A DNA stretch of 64,000 bases from Myxococcales bacterium (GTDB lineage Bacteria > Myxococcota_A > Polyangia > Polyangiales > JAFGIB01), in NCBI GenBank assembly GCA_029880325.1, contig JAOUOP010000019.1, positions 58,994 through 122,993 of the forward strand, read 5' to 3'. Positions 1 to 7,891 of this stretch are shown here, piece by piece. The number at the start of each line of letters is the position of its first letter. Within the stretch, counting starts at the first letter, position 1. The position numbers were made by a program, and so were the translations under genes. The notes beneath the pieces are model-generated. The model saw only the letters and a program-made list of their open reading frames with translations. It did not search any database and had not been told where the DNA came from.

Positions 1-1722
1 GCCGACGGCTCCCCCTTGGGCCCCGAGGGCGCGCTCGGCGCTCAGGCTGGCGCTGGAGCGCTGGCGCCCGGGGGCGCCGGAAGCGGGGCCAGTGGCGACG
101 GTCTGCTCGAGCCCGCCGCCGATCCCTATTCGGTGAGCTTCGAGTGCGATCAGGGCGCCGACCCCAGCACGGCACCGCTGACACGCCTGACCGTGCTGCA
201 GTACGAAAACACGCTCGCCGCCCTCTTCGCCGACGTGCCAGGCGCCATGGACGCCGCGCGCGGCCCCCTCGATCAGCTGCCCATCGATGGCGAGGACGAT
301 GAGAGCTTCAGCGACATGGATGGGCGCATCTCCCAGCGCCACATCGACGGCTACGTCAACGTGGCCGACGCCCTGGCGGGCTATGGCGTCGCCGACCCGG
401 GCCGCCTCAGCGCCCTGGCCGGCGACTGTTCGAGCGCCCCGAGCCTCGACACCGGCTGTTTCACCAGCTTCATCCGCGACTTCGGCCGCCTCGCCTACCG
501 GCGCCCACTGAGCGACGCCGAGGTTTCGCGTCTAGAGGAGCTGGGCAACGGCGTCGAACCCCAAGAAGCCTACCGCAGCGTGCTCTTTACGCTGCTGCTG
601 TCGCCCGAGATGCTCTACCACCTGGAAGTAATGGGCGATGCCAGCGGGGGCCGCGAGGATCTGCTCACGCTCTCGGCCCACGAGCTGGCCGCGCGCCTTT
701 CCTATCACCTGTGGCAGCAGCCGCCCGATGCCGAGCTGCGCGCCGCAGCCGATGACGGCTCGCTGCTGACCGAGGCGGTCTACCAGGCCCAGGTGGAGCG
801 CCTGCACGCCGACCCGCGCGCCCTGGAAGCCGCGGTTCGCTTCTTCGGTCAGTGGTATCGGCTGCAGATCTTTGGCGGCTTCGCCACCACTCCAGCGTTC
901 GAGACCTTCGCCGGCAATACCAGCGCCGACGCCCAGCTCTACGACGACGCGGCCCAGGAGATCGAGGCCCTGGTCACCTACCACGTCGAGCAGGGCAACT
1001 ACCGCGACTTGCTCGACAGCCCCCTGAGCTTTGCGCGCTCACCGGAGCTGGCCGCGCTCTACGGTGTCGCACCCTGGGATGGCCAAAGTCAGCCGCCGGC
1101 TTTGCCCGCCGACGAGCGCTCGGGGCTTTTGACGCGCGCGGCCATGCTCATCTCCAGCAACCACACCACCAACCCCTTCAAGCGCGGCGCCTTCATCCAG
1201 CGCGAGATCCTGTGCACGCCGGTGTCGCCACCGGCCGATCTACCGCCCGGCTCGCTGACCCCGCCGCCCTTCGATCCCAACGCCTCCACGCGCGAGCGCT
1301 TCGAGGCCAAGGTCGAATCGCCCACCTGCGCCGGCTGCCACTCCACCTTCACCCCCTTCGGCATGGCCCTGGAGGCCTACGACGGCCTCGGGCGCTATCG
1401 CAGCGAGGAGCGGCTGATCGACGAAGCGGGTGACGAAGTCGCGAGCGTGCCCATCGATACCCGCGTGACGGCGCTCCTGCCCGAGGGCAGCCTGGAGATC
1501 GCCGGGCCCGTCGAGCTCAGCGCCGCCCTGGCCGACAGTGAAAAGTCCAACGAGTGCTTCGCGCGCCAGTACTTCCGCTACAGCTTCCGGCGCTTCGAGC
1601 AGCCCGGCGATGAATGCGTGCTCGCTTCCCTGCTCGAACGTGTGGGCCCGACCGGGAGCCTGCGCGAGGCCCTGCGCCAGGTGGCCCTGGACCCGGCATT
1701 TCAGCGGAGGTTGTGGCGATGA
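1..1722 (+). CDS. DUF1592/DUF1588/DUF1585 family protein, 5' end outside window
   Basis: The frame is open from the first base and the only early start is an unconvincing TTG at 16, so the true start lies upstream. The visible 573 residues follow the usual order of this family: a DUF1587-like block (LTRLTVLQYENTLAALF, near base 180), DUF1595 (FGRLAYRRPLSDAEV, near 480), DUF1592 (to about 870), DUF1588 (about 1110-1400) and a DUF1585 C-terminus ending ALRQVALDPAFQRR. The DUF1588 part contains CAGCH at 1327-1341, a c-type-haem-like CxxCH motif. These proteins are common in planctomycetes and myxobacteria, where they are annotated as cytochrome-like or cell-surface proteins of unproven function. 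The stop overlaps the ATG of the DUF1552 gene (ATGA), the standard partner, so the two are translationally coupled. Confidence 0.85.
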   Translation, partial: ADGSPLGPEGALGAQAGAGALAPGGAGSGASGDGLLEPAADPYSVSFECDQGADPSTAPLTRLTVLQYENTLAALFADVPGAMDAARGPLDQLPIDGEDDESFSDMDGRISQRHIDGYVNVADALAGYGVADPGRLSALAGDCSSAPSLDTGCFTSFIRDFGRLAYRRPLSDAEVSRLEELGNGVEPQEAYRSVLFTLLLSPEMLYHLEVMGDASGGREDLLTLSAHELAARLSYHLWQQPPDAELRAAADDGSLLTEAVYQAQVERLHADPRALEAAVRFFGQWYRLQIFGGFATTPAFETFAGNTSADAQLYDDAAQEIEALVTYHVEQGNYRDLLDSPLSFARSPELAALYGVAPWDGQSQPPALPADERSGLLTRAAMLISSNHTTNPFKRGAFIQREILCTPVSPPADLPPGSLTPPPFDPNASTRERFEAKVESPTCAGCHSTFTPFGMALEAYDGLGRYRSEERLIDEAGDEVASVPIDTRVTALLPEGSLEIAGPVELSAALADSEKSNECFARQYFRYSFRRFEQPGDECVLASLLERVGPTGSLREALRQVALDPAFQRRLWR

Positions 1723-3329
1723 AGATCGATCCCATCGGACGGCGCATGTTCCTGCAGGGGGCCTCGGGCCTTCTGCTTGCGGCGCCCTTTTTGCCCTCGC
1801 TTCTGCCGCGGGGGGTCAAGGCCCAGTCCCTCGGCAACGCCAGGCGCTTCGTCGCCATCAAAAGCTACAGCACCCAGCTGATCGCGAACTTCTATCCGAG
1901 CTACAGTGGCAACGGCTACAGCACCCGCCCCTACGATTCAGGCGACGGCAAGGCCGACGGGACCACGCTACTCACTCAGAGTTTGAGTCAGAGCAGCGGT
2001 CGTCACAAGAACGGCAACGAGTACTTCGCCAAGTGGGCCCCGCTCTCCGACCTGGCCCAGGGCGGCGCCCTCTCCGACATCCTGGGTCCGGCGTTCAACC
2101 CCTTCCTCGAGCGCATGTTGCTCCTGCGCGGCCTGGACTTCATGCCCGACACCAACCACAACGAGGGTGGCATGTTGGGCAACTACGCCGCGGCCGACGT
2201 GCAGCACACCGACGTGGTAGCCTGGCCCACCATCGACCAGGTGTTGGCCTATTCCAGCAAGTTCTACCCCTCGCCGCCCTCGGGCACCCGCGCCCTGCAC
2301 CTCTCGCCCGGCCGCTCCAACACCTTTTCCTTTACCGACGGCGGCACCGGCGGACCCATCAGCCAGGTCCAGGCCCACGTCGACCCCCAGACGGCGTTCA
2401 ACGAGGCCTTTGCCAACTACTCGCCGCCGGCGGCGATGCCAGCCGGCCCCGATCCCAACAAGCGCCTCATCGATCGCGTGCTCGAAGACTACCGGCGTGT
2501 GGTGGGCGGGCCGCGCATCGGCGCCGCCGACCGTCAAACCCTCGAGCAACACATCGCCTACATGAGCGAACTGTCGACGCGCCTCGATGCCAGCGCGCCC
2601 GCGGTCAGCTGCGACCAGCCGACGGAGCCGCCGTCGGTGCAGGCCAACGGCGTCGATCCGGCCGTGCTGACCCAGGCCTTCGAGCTCATGGTGGACGTGG
2701 CGGTGGCGGCCCTGCGCTGCGACGTCACGCGCATTGTCACGCTCAATGTCTGGAAGGGCGTTGCGCGTGGCATCGGCGCTGGCGGCAGCGACGTGGGCTA
2801 CGTGCACAGCGGCCTCAAGGACGCCCAGGACTGGCACGAGCGCGCCCACGAGTTCGACACCCCCGGCTCGCGCGATCAGGTGCTGGCCATCAACCAGTGG
2901 ATCGCCGGCGAAGTGGTGGCGCGCATGCTCGCGGGTCTGGACGTGGACGAGGGCGACGGCAGCACCTTCCTCGACAACTCCATCGTCTTTTGGGGCAACG
3001 AGCTGGGCATGAACCACCTCAACTGGAGCGTGCCCAGCGTGCTCTTCGGCAGCGGCGGAGGGCATCTGCAGACCGGCCGTTACATCGACTACATCGACTG
3101 GAACCAGAACGTGAAGTTTCACCAGGAAGACGGCCCGGTGATCGAGGGCGTGCCCTATAACCGCCTGATGGTCTCACTGTTGCAGGCCTTTGGCCTCAGC
3201 CCCGAGGACTACGAGCGCGGCGCTCCGGGTTACGGCTCCTATTCGACCAGCGGCAAGACCACCGACTTGCATGCCATCGATTACGACGCTTCCCAGTACG
3301 GCAATCCGCTGCCGGGGCTGACCGGCTGA
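1719..3329 (+). CDS. DUF1552 family protein with Tat signal
   Basis: This 536-residue protein starts at the ATG that overlaps the previous stop, just after the purine-rich GCGGAGG. The N-terminus has a twin-arginine pattern (RRMFLQGASG, residues 8-17), a hydrophobic stretch LLLAAPFLPSLLP and a likely cleavage site near VKAQS, so export in a folded state is expected. The body matches DUF1552, with a metal-rich-looking GLDFMPDTNHNEGGM segment, HDLxxHxx-like histidines and a conserved DNSIVFWGNELG near the end. DUF1552 proteins almost always sit next to DUF1592 proteins; their reaction is unknown. The family is distantly like DUF1501/sulfatase-type exported proteins. The gene ends 12 bases before a convergent phosphatase gene, with no obvious hairpin between them. 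Confidence 0.85.
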   Translation: MKIDPIGRRMFLQGASGLLLAAPFLPSLLPRGVKAQSLGNARRFVAIKSYSTQLIANFYPSYSGNGYSTRPYDSGDGKADGTTLLTQSLSQSSGRHKNGNEYFAKWAPLSDLAQGGALSDILGPAFNPFLERMLLLRGLDFMPDTNHNEGGMLGNYAAADVQHTDVVAWPTIDQVLAYSSKFYPSPPSGTRALHLSPGRSNTFSFTDGGTGGPISQVQAHVDPQTAFNEAFANYSPPAAMPAGPDPNKRLIDRVLEDYRRVVGGPRIGAADRQTLEQHIAYMSELSTRLDASAPAVSCDQPTEPPSVQANGVDPAVLTQAFELMVDVAVAALRCDVTRIVTLNVWKGVARGIGAGGSDVGYVHSGLKDAQDWHERAHEFDTPGSRDQVLAINQWIAGEVVARMLAGLDVDEGDGSTFLDNSIVFWGNELGMNHLNWSVPSVLFGSGGGHLQTGRYIDYIDWNQNVKFHQEDGPVIEGVPYNRLMVSLLQAFGLSPEDYERGAPGYGSYSTSGKTTDLHAIDYDASQYGNPLPGLTG

Positions 3330-3341
3330 GCGGGCGCAGGG

Positions 3342-4160
3342 TCAGTCGATGGCGACCGCCACCACGGTGACGTTGTCGTAGCCGCCGGCGAGGTTACTCT
3401 CGCGCACCAAAAGCTCGGCGGCGCGCGGCAAGTCCCCGTCGCACTCGGTCATCAGCTCGAGCACGCGGGCATCGCTGACCTGCCCGCTGAGCCCGTCGGT
3501 GCACAGGAGGTAGACGTCGCCGCACTTCAGCTCTTCGACCCGGATGTCCACGATGACCGTGTCCTCGATCCCGAGGGCGCGGGTGATGACGTTGTCGGGC
3601 AGCATGTCGATGGCCTCCTGACTCATGTTGGGCATGATCCGGAGGTAGTCGTTAATCAGGGAGTGGTCGCGCGTGAGCTGCTCGATGCGACCATCGCGAA
3701 TACGATAGGCGCGGCTGTCGCCCACGTGTGAGATGTAAGCCAGCCCCTCGGCCCGGTCGAGCAGCAGCGCCACCAGGGTCGTGCCCATGCCGTGCATGGA
3801 CGCCGTGGTCATGGAGCGGCGAAAGATCTGCCGGTTGGCCTCTTCGATGGACATGGCCAGCCACGACTCCTGCAGCGAGCGGCTCGGATCGAATTCGAGG
3901 GGCAGGGTCGCGTCGGGGCGCATGGTGTCGTCGAAGAAGCTCTGCACCACTTCGATGGCCATTTGGCTCGCGACCTCGCCACCCAGGTGACCGCCCATTC
4001 CGTCGGCGACCAGGTAGAGGTTGTGCGCCTCGAGGCAGGCATAGGTATCCTCGTTATGCTCGCGATGGATGCCGATGTCGGTCAGGGCGGCGGCCGGGAC
4101 CGAAACGGGGCGCTTCCGGGTGGGCTTCGACGGGCTGATGAATTCTGCGGTGGACGGCAT
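3342..4160 (-). CDS. PP2C-family Ser/Thr protein phosphatase
   Basis: A 272-residue Stp1/PrpC-like phosphatase. All metal-binding and catalytic motifs are visible in order: HNEDTY, VADGMGGHLGGEVAS, GMGTTLVAL, HVGDSRAYR, LLCTDGLSGQVSD and GGYDNVTVV. It has no transmembrane segment and should be cytoplasmic, removing phosphate from Ser/Thr residues placed by Hanks-type kinases, of which this window has three. I chose the ATG at 4160 because a GGTGGG-type ribosome site precedes it; an in-frame GTG at 4172 is an alternative. It is transcribed alone, convergent with the DUF1552 gene and divergent from the GFA-fold gene, so its target kinase cannot be named from context. Confidence 0.9.
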   Translation of the reverse strand: MPSTAEFISPSKPTRKRPVSVPAAALTDIGIHREHNEDTYACLEAHNLYLVADGMGGHLGGEVASQMAIEVVQSFFDDTMRPDATLPLEFDPSRSLQESWLAMSIEEANRQIFRRSMTTASMHGMGTTLVALLLDRAEGLAYISHVGDSRAYRIRDGRIEQLTRDHSLINDYLRIMPNMSQEAIDMLPDNVITRALGIEDTVIVDIRVEELKCGDVYLLCTDGLSGQVSDARVLELMTECDGDLPRAAELLVRESNLAGGYDNVTVVAVAID

Positions 4161-4706
4161 ACCCACCTGCACTGCAAGCGCGGTGCCAGTTCACGAGCAG
4201 CCGTTTGTCGGGAAAAACCGGGTGCTTACCGGAACCGAATCGGCTCCGGAACCCATTTGGTTCCGCCTGGCACCAACCATGATCCCCCCGCCTGCCTGGA
4301 TCAGCCCAGATCCGGCGGGCATTGAAAGGCGACCGCCAGGCGCTTCAGGCGCGGGCTGCGCGGCGGCCGGTCGGCCCGCAACGGCTCGGCATCATCGTCT
4401 GGGCCTTTGCGCTGCTGTTGCTTGGCTCAAGCGAGGCGCGGGAGGTGCCGACGGTGACGGCTCGAGCCCGGCTGGGTCAATCAACTGGATGTCATGGGGC
4501 CGTGAAGAGGCGCACGAACCGGTCACGGGCTTCGGCTTCTTACATGGACGACTTCAGCGACCACGATCGGAAGCCTTGCGCCGGCCGGTGGAAGGGGGAG
4601 CTGCGACAGTCGCAGGGCGCGAGGCCTCACGCGGGCGTCGTCACGCGGGTGCCGGGTTGACGCCGCCGTGCCCGTACGCCGATAGTCAGCGCAAGGAGCG
4701 AGCGAG
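4161..4706. other. Intergenic region with nested inverted repeats
   Basis: This stretch has no convincing gene. Near its left end GGTGCCA (4182-4188) and TGGCACC (4268-4274) form a perfect 7-bp inverted pair. They enclose a tighter hairpin, GGAACCGAAT (4231-4240) with ATTTGGTTCC (4255-4264), which pairs at nine of ten positions plus a G-U. The structure lies just upstream of the phosphatase start and could be in its leader or be a cruciform. The right half holds a possible gene remnant described separately. Confidence 0.5.
4322..4660 (+). pseudogene. Possible remnant of a secreted-protein gene
   Basis: A 112-codon frame beginning with TTG encodes a basic N-terminus and then a convincing hydrophobic core, RLGIIVWAFALLLLGSSEA, like a signal peptide with a plausible cleavage site before REVPTV. 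After about residue 55 the sequence becomes low in pattern (Arg/Ser/His-rich) and shows no family resemblance, as if the frame were lost. It may be the decayed 5' end of an exported protein, or a chance frame in G+C-rich DNA. No clear ribosome-binding site was seen. Confidence 0.25.
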
Positions 4707-5123
4707 ATGGCGAGCGAGATGGCGATCGAAGGCGGATGCTACTGCGGGGCGCTGCGCTATCGGGTGCAGGGCGAGCCGATGTTCAAGGGGCAATGCCACT
4801 GCCGCGAGTGCCAGTACTTTGCCGGTGGCGGCGTCAACCACTTCATGGGGGTGGCGGCCGACGCCCTGACGTTCACCAGGGGCGCGCCCAAGCGCTTTCA
4901 ACGCAGCGATCTGGAGCAGCCCGTGGTGCGCACCTTCTGCGGCGAGTGCGGCACCCAGATCTACTCGCAGGCGCCCGCCGTGCCGGCGCTGATTCTGAAG
5001 GCCGGCACGCTCGATGACCCCTCGCACTACGGCGGGCCGAGCTTCGCCACCTTCACCGTGGATCAGCAAAGCTACCACCACGTGCCCGAGGGCTGCCGGA
5101 CCTTCGAGCGCATGCCGGGATAG
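4707..5123 (+). CDS. GFA/CENP-V-fold zinc protein
   Basis: A 138-residue protein of the Gfa (glutathione-dependent formaldehyde-activating enzyme-like) family. The zinc-ligand pattern is complete: GGCYCGALRY near the start, CHCRECQYF around residues 31-39, and CGECGTQIY around residues 73-81. AAGGAG lies 8 bases before the ATG, which fixes the start. Despite the family name, most members are not shown to act on S-hydroxymethyl-glutathione, so the safe call is a small cytoplasmic zinc protein of carbon-sulphur-lyase-like fold. It stands alone between a divergent phosphatase and the rhomboid gene 76 bases downstream. Confidence 0.85.
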   Translation: MASEMAIEGGCYCGALRYRVQGEPMFKGQCHCRECQYFAGGGVNHFMGVAADALTFTRGAPKRFQRSDLEQPVVRTFCGECGTQIYSQAPAVPALILKAGTLDDPSHYGGPSFATFTVDQQSYHHVPEGCRTFERMPG

Positions 5124-5199
5124 CCCACCGGCGCCGACAAATCCGGGCTGCATGGCAAATGGGCGCGCCTTTCGGCCCGGCTGCGGGTAGAGTCGCGCC

Positions 5200-5907
5200 G
5201 TGATCCCCCTGCGCGACATCAATCCCACCGAGCGCACGCCGGTGGTGACGCGGGCGCTGCTCGTGGCCAATGTGGTGATCTTTCTCTACCAGCTTTCGCT
5301 GGGGCCCGAGGCCGGTCGCGAGCTGGTCTACCGCTTCGGCATGGTGCCCTACTACCTGACGCAGGATCTGCGCTTTCACAGCCTGGCCACACCGCTGACG
5401 AGCATGTTCATGCACGGGGGCATCATGCACCTGGCGTCGAATATGTGGTTTCTGCACATCTTCGGCGACAACGTGGAAGACCGGCTGGGGCGCGGCCGCT
5501 TTCTGCTCTTCTACGTCCTGTGCGGGCTGCTGGCGGCGGCGGCGCAGATGCTGGTCGATCCGAGCAGCGAGGTGCCGATGGTGGGCGCGTCGGGGGCGAT
5601 CGCCGGCGTGCTGGGGGCCTACTTCCGACTCTTTCCCGGCGCGCGGGTGGTGGCGCTGCTGCCGATCTTCATCTTCTTCATCGTGCGCGAGCTGCCCGCC
5701 TTCTTTTTCATCATTGTGTGGTTTCTGCTGCAGCTGGTCAGCGGCATCGGTTCGCTGAGTTATGTGGGCGAGGCTTCCGGCGGCATCGCCTTCTTCGCCC
5801 ACATCGGCGGGTTCCTCGCCGGTCTCTTCTGGCTGAGGGTGCTGCCGCCGAGGCCGGCCGGTCATGCCCGGGGTCGGGGTCGCATCGGACCGCGGGGGCG
5901 CGTGTGA
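5200..5907 (+). CDS. Rhomboid-family intramembrane serine protease
   Basis: A 235-residue membrane protein with the rhomboid layout: an N-terminal MIPLRDINPTERTPVVT lead-in typical of bacterial members, six or so hydrophobic helices, HGGIMHLASNMWFLHIFGDNVE in the loop/TM2 region, the nucleophile Ser in GASGAIAGVLGAY (about residue 131), and the catalytic His in HIGGFLAGLFWL (about residue 201). Start is GTG at 5200. It should cut transmembrane segments of substrate proteins inside the inner membrane; substrates are unknown. The C-terminal tail is short, Arg/Gly-rich and cytoplasmic. The downstream helicase gene starts 13 bases after its stop, so the two may be co-transcribed. Confidence 0.92.
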   Translation: MIPLRDINPTERTPVVTRALLVANVVIFLYQLSLGPEAGRELVYRFGMVPYYLTQDLRFHSLATPLTSMFMHGGIMHLASNMWFLHIFGDNVEDRLGRGRFLLFYVLCGLLAAAAQMLVDPSSEVPMVGASGAIAGVLGAYFRLFPGARVVALLPIFIFFIVRELPAFFFIIVWFLLQLVSGIGSLSYVGEASGGIAFFAHIGGFLAGLFWLRVLPPRPAGHARGRGRIGPRGRV

Positions 5908-5920
5908 AGCCAGTGGAGCG

Positions 5921-7891
5921 ATGCTGGACTTGACGCCGGATACGGTCTTGGGCGCCGGTGGCCTGCTGTCGCGCGTCATGCCGCACTACGAGCCGCGGCC
6001 CGGGCAGCTGGCCATGGCCCAGGCGGTGCTCGACGCCATCACCGACGACGGCATCTTGCTGTGCGAGGCGGCCACCGGCACCGGCAAGACCCTGGCCTAC
6101 CTGGTGCCGGCGCTGCTGTCGGGCCGCCGCGTGGTGATCGCCACCGGCACCCGCACCCTGCAGGACCAGATCATGGAGCACGACCTGCCGTTGCTGGAGC
6201 GTGCCTTCGGTCAGCCGCTGCCGGTGGCCTGCATGAAGGGGCTTTCGAATTACCTCTGCCTGCGGCGCTACCACGAGCTGTCGCCGCAGAGCCCGTCGCT
6301 GCCCGAGGCGAGCAGGCATCAGCTGGGGCTGGTCGATGCCTGGCTCGATGGCACCGAAAGCGGTGACCGCGCCGAGCTCAGCGAGCTGCCCGAGGACTCC
6401 GCCCTGTGGTCGCAGCTGCAGAGCGGCAGCGAAATCCGCATCGGCCCCCGCTGCGTGCACCACGCGGCCTGTTTCGTCACGCAGATGCGTCAACAGGCGG
6501 TCAAAGCGCAGGTGGTGGTGGTCAATCACCATCTCTTCTTCGCCGACCTCGCCCTGCGCGGTCCCCACGGCGCCGCCGCGATCCCGGACTACGACGCGGT
6601 GATCTTCGACGAGGCGCACATGGTCGAGGATGTGGCCACCGACTTCTTCGGCGTCGCGCTCTCGAGCACGCGGCTTTCGACGCTTGCGCGCGACGCGCGG
6701 CGGGCGCTGTCGGCGGCGGGGCTTGCGGCGGGCCTCGAGCCCCTGGTCGCCCGACTGGAGCGCGCTGCAGAAGCCTTCTTTACCGCGGTGCCGCGCTCGG
6801 CGGCCGAGGGCGGTGCGCGCATGCCGCTGCCGCCGGGGGCCTTCGAGGGGCGCCTGAGGGAGCCCGGTTTCGCCCTCGATGATGCCCTCGAAGGCCTGGG
6901 CGCCGGTTGCGACAACCGGGCCGGCGACTCCGAAGCGGTGGCGCAGATCGGCCGCCGCGTGGCCCAGATCCGCAAGGATCTGGCACGGCTCAGCGAGCCG
7001 GTGCGGGGTGATAAGGGCGCGACGCCGGTGGCCTGGACAATGGCGCGTGGGCACGGCGCCAGCGTGGGGGCGAGCCCCATCGAGGTCGGCGCCATCCTGC
7101 GCGAAGAACTCTTCGAGCGCGGCCTGGGCGTGGTCTTGACCAGCGCCACGCTGCGCGCCGAGGGGCGCTTCGACTACCTGCGCAGTCGCCTCGGCATCGA
7201 GGCCGAACACGGCGCCGTGGAACAGGTTTCGGAGTCACCCTTCGACTACGAACGTCAGGCCGCGCTGTATTTGCCACCGCTGCCCGATCCACGCGCCCAG
7301 GGCTACCTGGCGCGGGCGGCAGCCGAGATCGAAGCGCTGTGTACCTTGACTGGCGGTGGAGCGTTGATTCTTTGCACTTCACTGCGAGTGATGAACGAGC
7401 TGGAGCGGCGCCTGCAGCCGCGGCTCGGGCTGCCTGTCTACGCCCAGGGACAAGCCCCCAATGCCAAGTTGCTCGCGCGTTTTCGAAAGCAGGGCGACGC
7501 CGTGCTGCTGGCCACCGCCAGCTTCTTCCAGGGCGTGGACGTGCCGGGGCGGGCGCTGCGGCTGTTGGTGATCGACAAGCTGCCCTTCGACGTGCCCACC
7601 GATCCGCTGGTGGCCGCCCGCTGCCGCGCCGTCGAGCAGGCCGGCGGGCGCGCCTTCAAGGACTACCTCTTGCCGTCGGCGGCGCTAACGCTGAAGCAGG
7701 CCTTCGGGCGCCTGATCCGCGGCCGTGACGACCGCGGCGTGGTCGCCATCCTCGACAGCCGGCTATCGAGCAAGGGCTACGGCAAGGTGCTATTGCGCAG
7801 CTTGCCGCCGGCGCTCCGGTGCCGCACGATGCCCGAGCTCGAGGCCTTCTGGCGCTCGCAGCCACAGGCCGATGCAAGCATTCACGATTGA
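5921..7891 (+). CDS. DinG/YoaA-type ATP-dependent DNA helicase
   Basis: A 656-residue superfamily 2 XPD/DinG-like helicase. Motif I is ATGTGKTLAYL (about residue 50), motif II is DEAHMVEDVA (about residue 229) and the C-terminal QAFGRLIRGRDDRGVVAILDSR holds the arginine-finger motif VI. Between motifs I and II cysteines in CMKGLSNYLC and RCVHHAAC are placed like those that bind the 4Fe-4S cluster of this family. It would unwind damaged DNA, D-loops or R-loops 5' to 3'. The ATG at 5921 follows GTGGAG with good spacing and matches the family N-terminus better than an in-frame ATG at 5864. Its last 20 bases overlap the next gene. Confidence 0.9.
   Translation: MLDLTPDTVLGAGGLLSRVMPHYEPRPGQLAMAQAVLDAITDDGILLCEAATGTGKTLAYLVPALLSGRRVVIATGTRTLQDQIMEHDLPLLERAFGQPLPVACMKGLSNYLCLRRYHELSPQSPSLPEASRHQLGLVDAWLDGTESGDRAELSELPEDSALWSQLQSGSEIRIGPRCVHHAACFVTQMRQQAVKAQVVVVNHHLFFADLALRGPHGAAAIPDYDAVIFDEAHMVEDVATDFFGVALSSTRLSTLARDARRALSAAGLAAGLEPLVARLERAAEAFFTAVPRSAAEGGARMPLPPGAFEGRLREPGFALDDALEGLGAGCDNRAGDSEAVAQIGRRVAQIRKDLARLSEPVRGDKGATPVAWTMARGHGASVGASPIEVGAILREELFERGLGVVLTSATLRAEGRFDYLRSRLGIEAEHGAVEQVSESPFDYERQAALYLPPLPDPRAQGYLARAAAEIEALCTLTGGGALILCTSLRVMNELERRLQPRLGLPVYAQGQAPNAKLLARFRKQGDAVLLATASFFQGVDVPGRALRLLVIDKLPFDVPTDPLVAARCRAVEQAGGRAFKDYLLPSAALTLKQAFGRLIRGRDDRGVVAILDSRLSSKGYGKVLLRSLPPALRCRTMPELEAFWRSQPQADASIHD

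Noticed and set aside
1327..1341. Calling the first gene a true c-type cytochrome from its single CxxCH
   Set aside because: The signal peptide is not visible and a lone CAGCH in DUF1588 is not proof of haem attachment.
1614..1718. Upstream extension of the DUF1552 gene
   Set aside because: It lies inside the previous gene and would place the Tat signal 35 residues inside the protein; the ATGA overlap start at 1719 is better.
4069..4869. 266-codon plus-strand frame spanning the phosphatase start and GFA gene
   Set aside because: It overlaps two genes with clear motifs and has no motif of its own.
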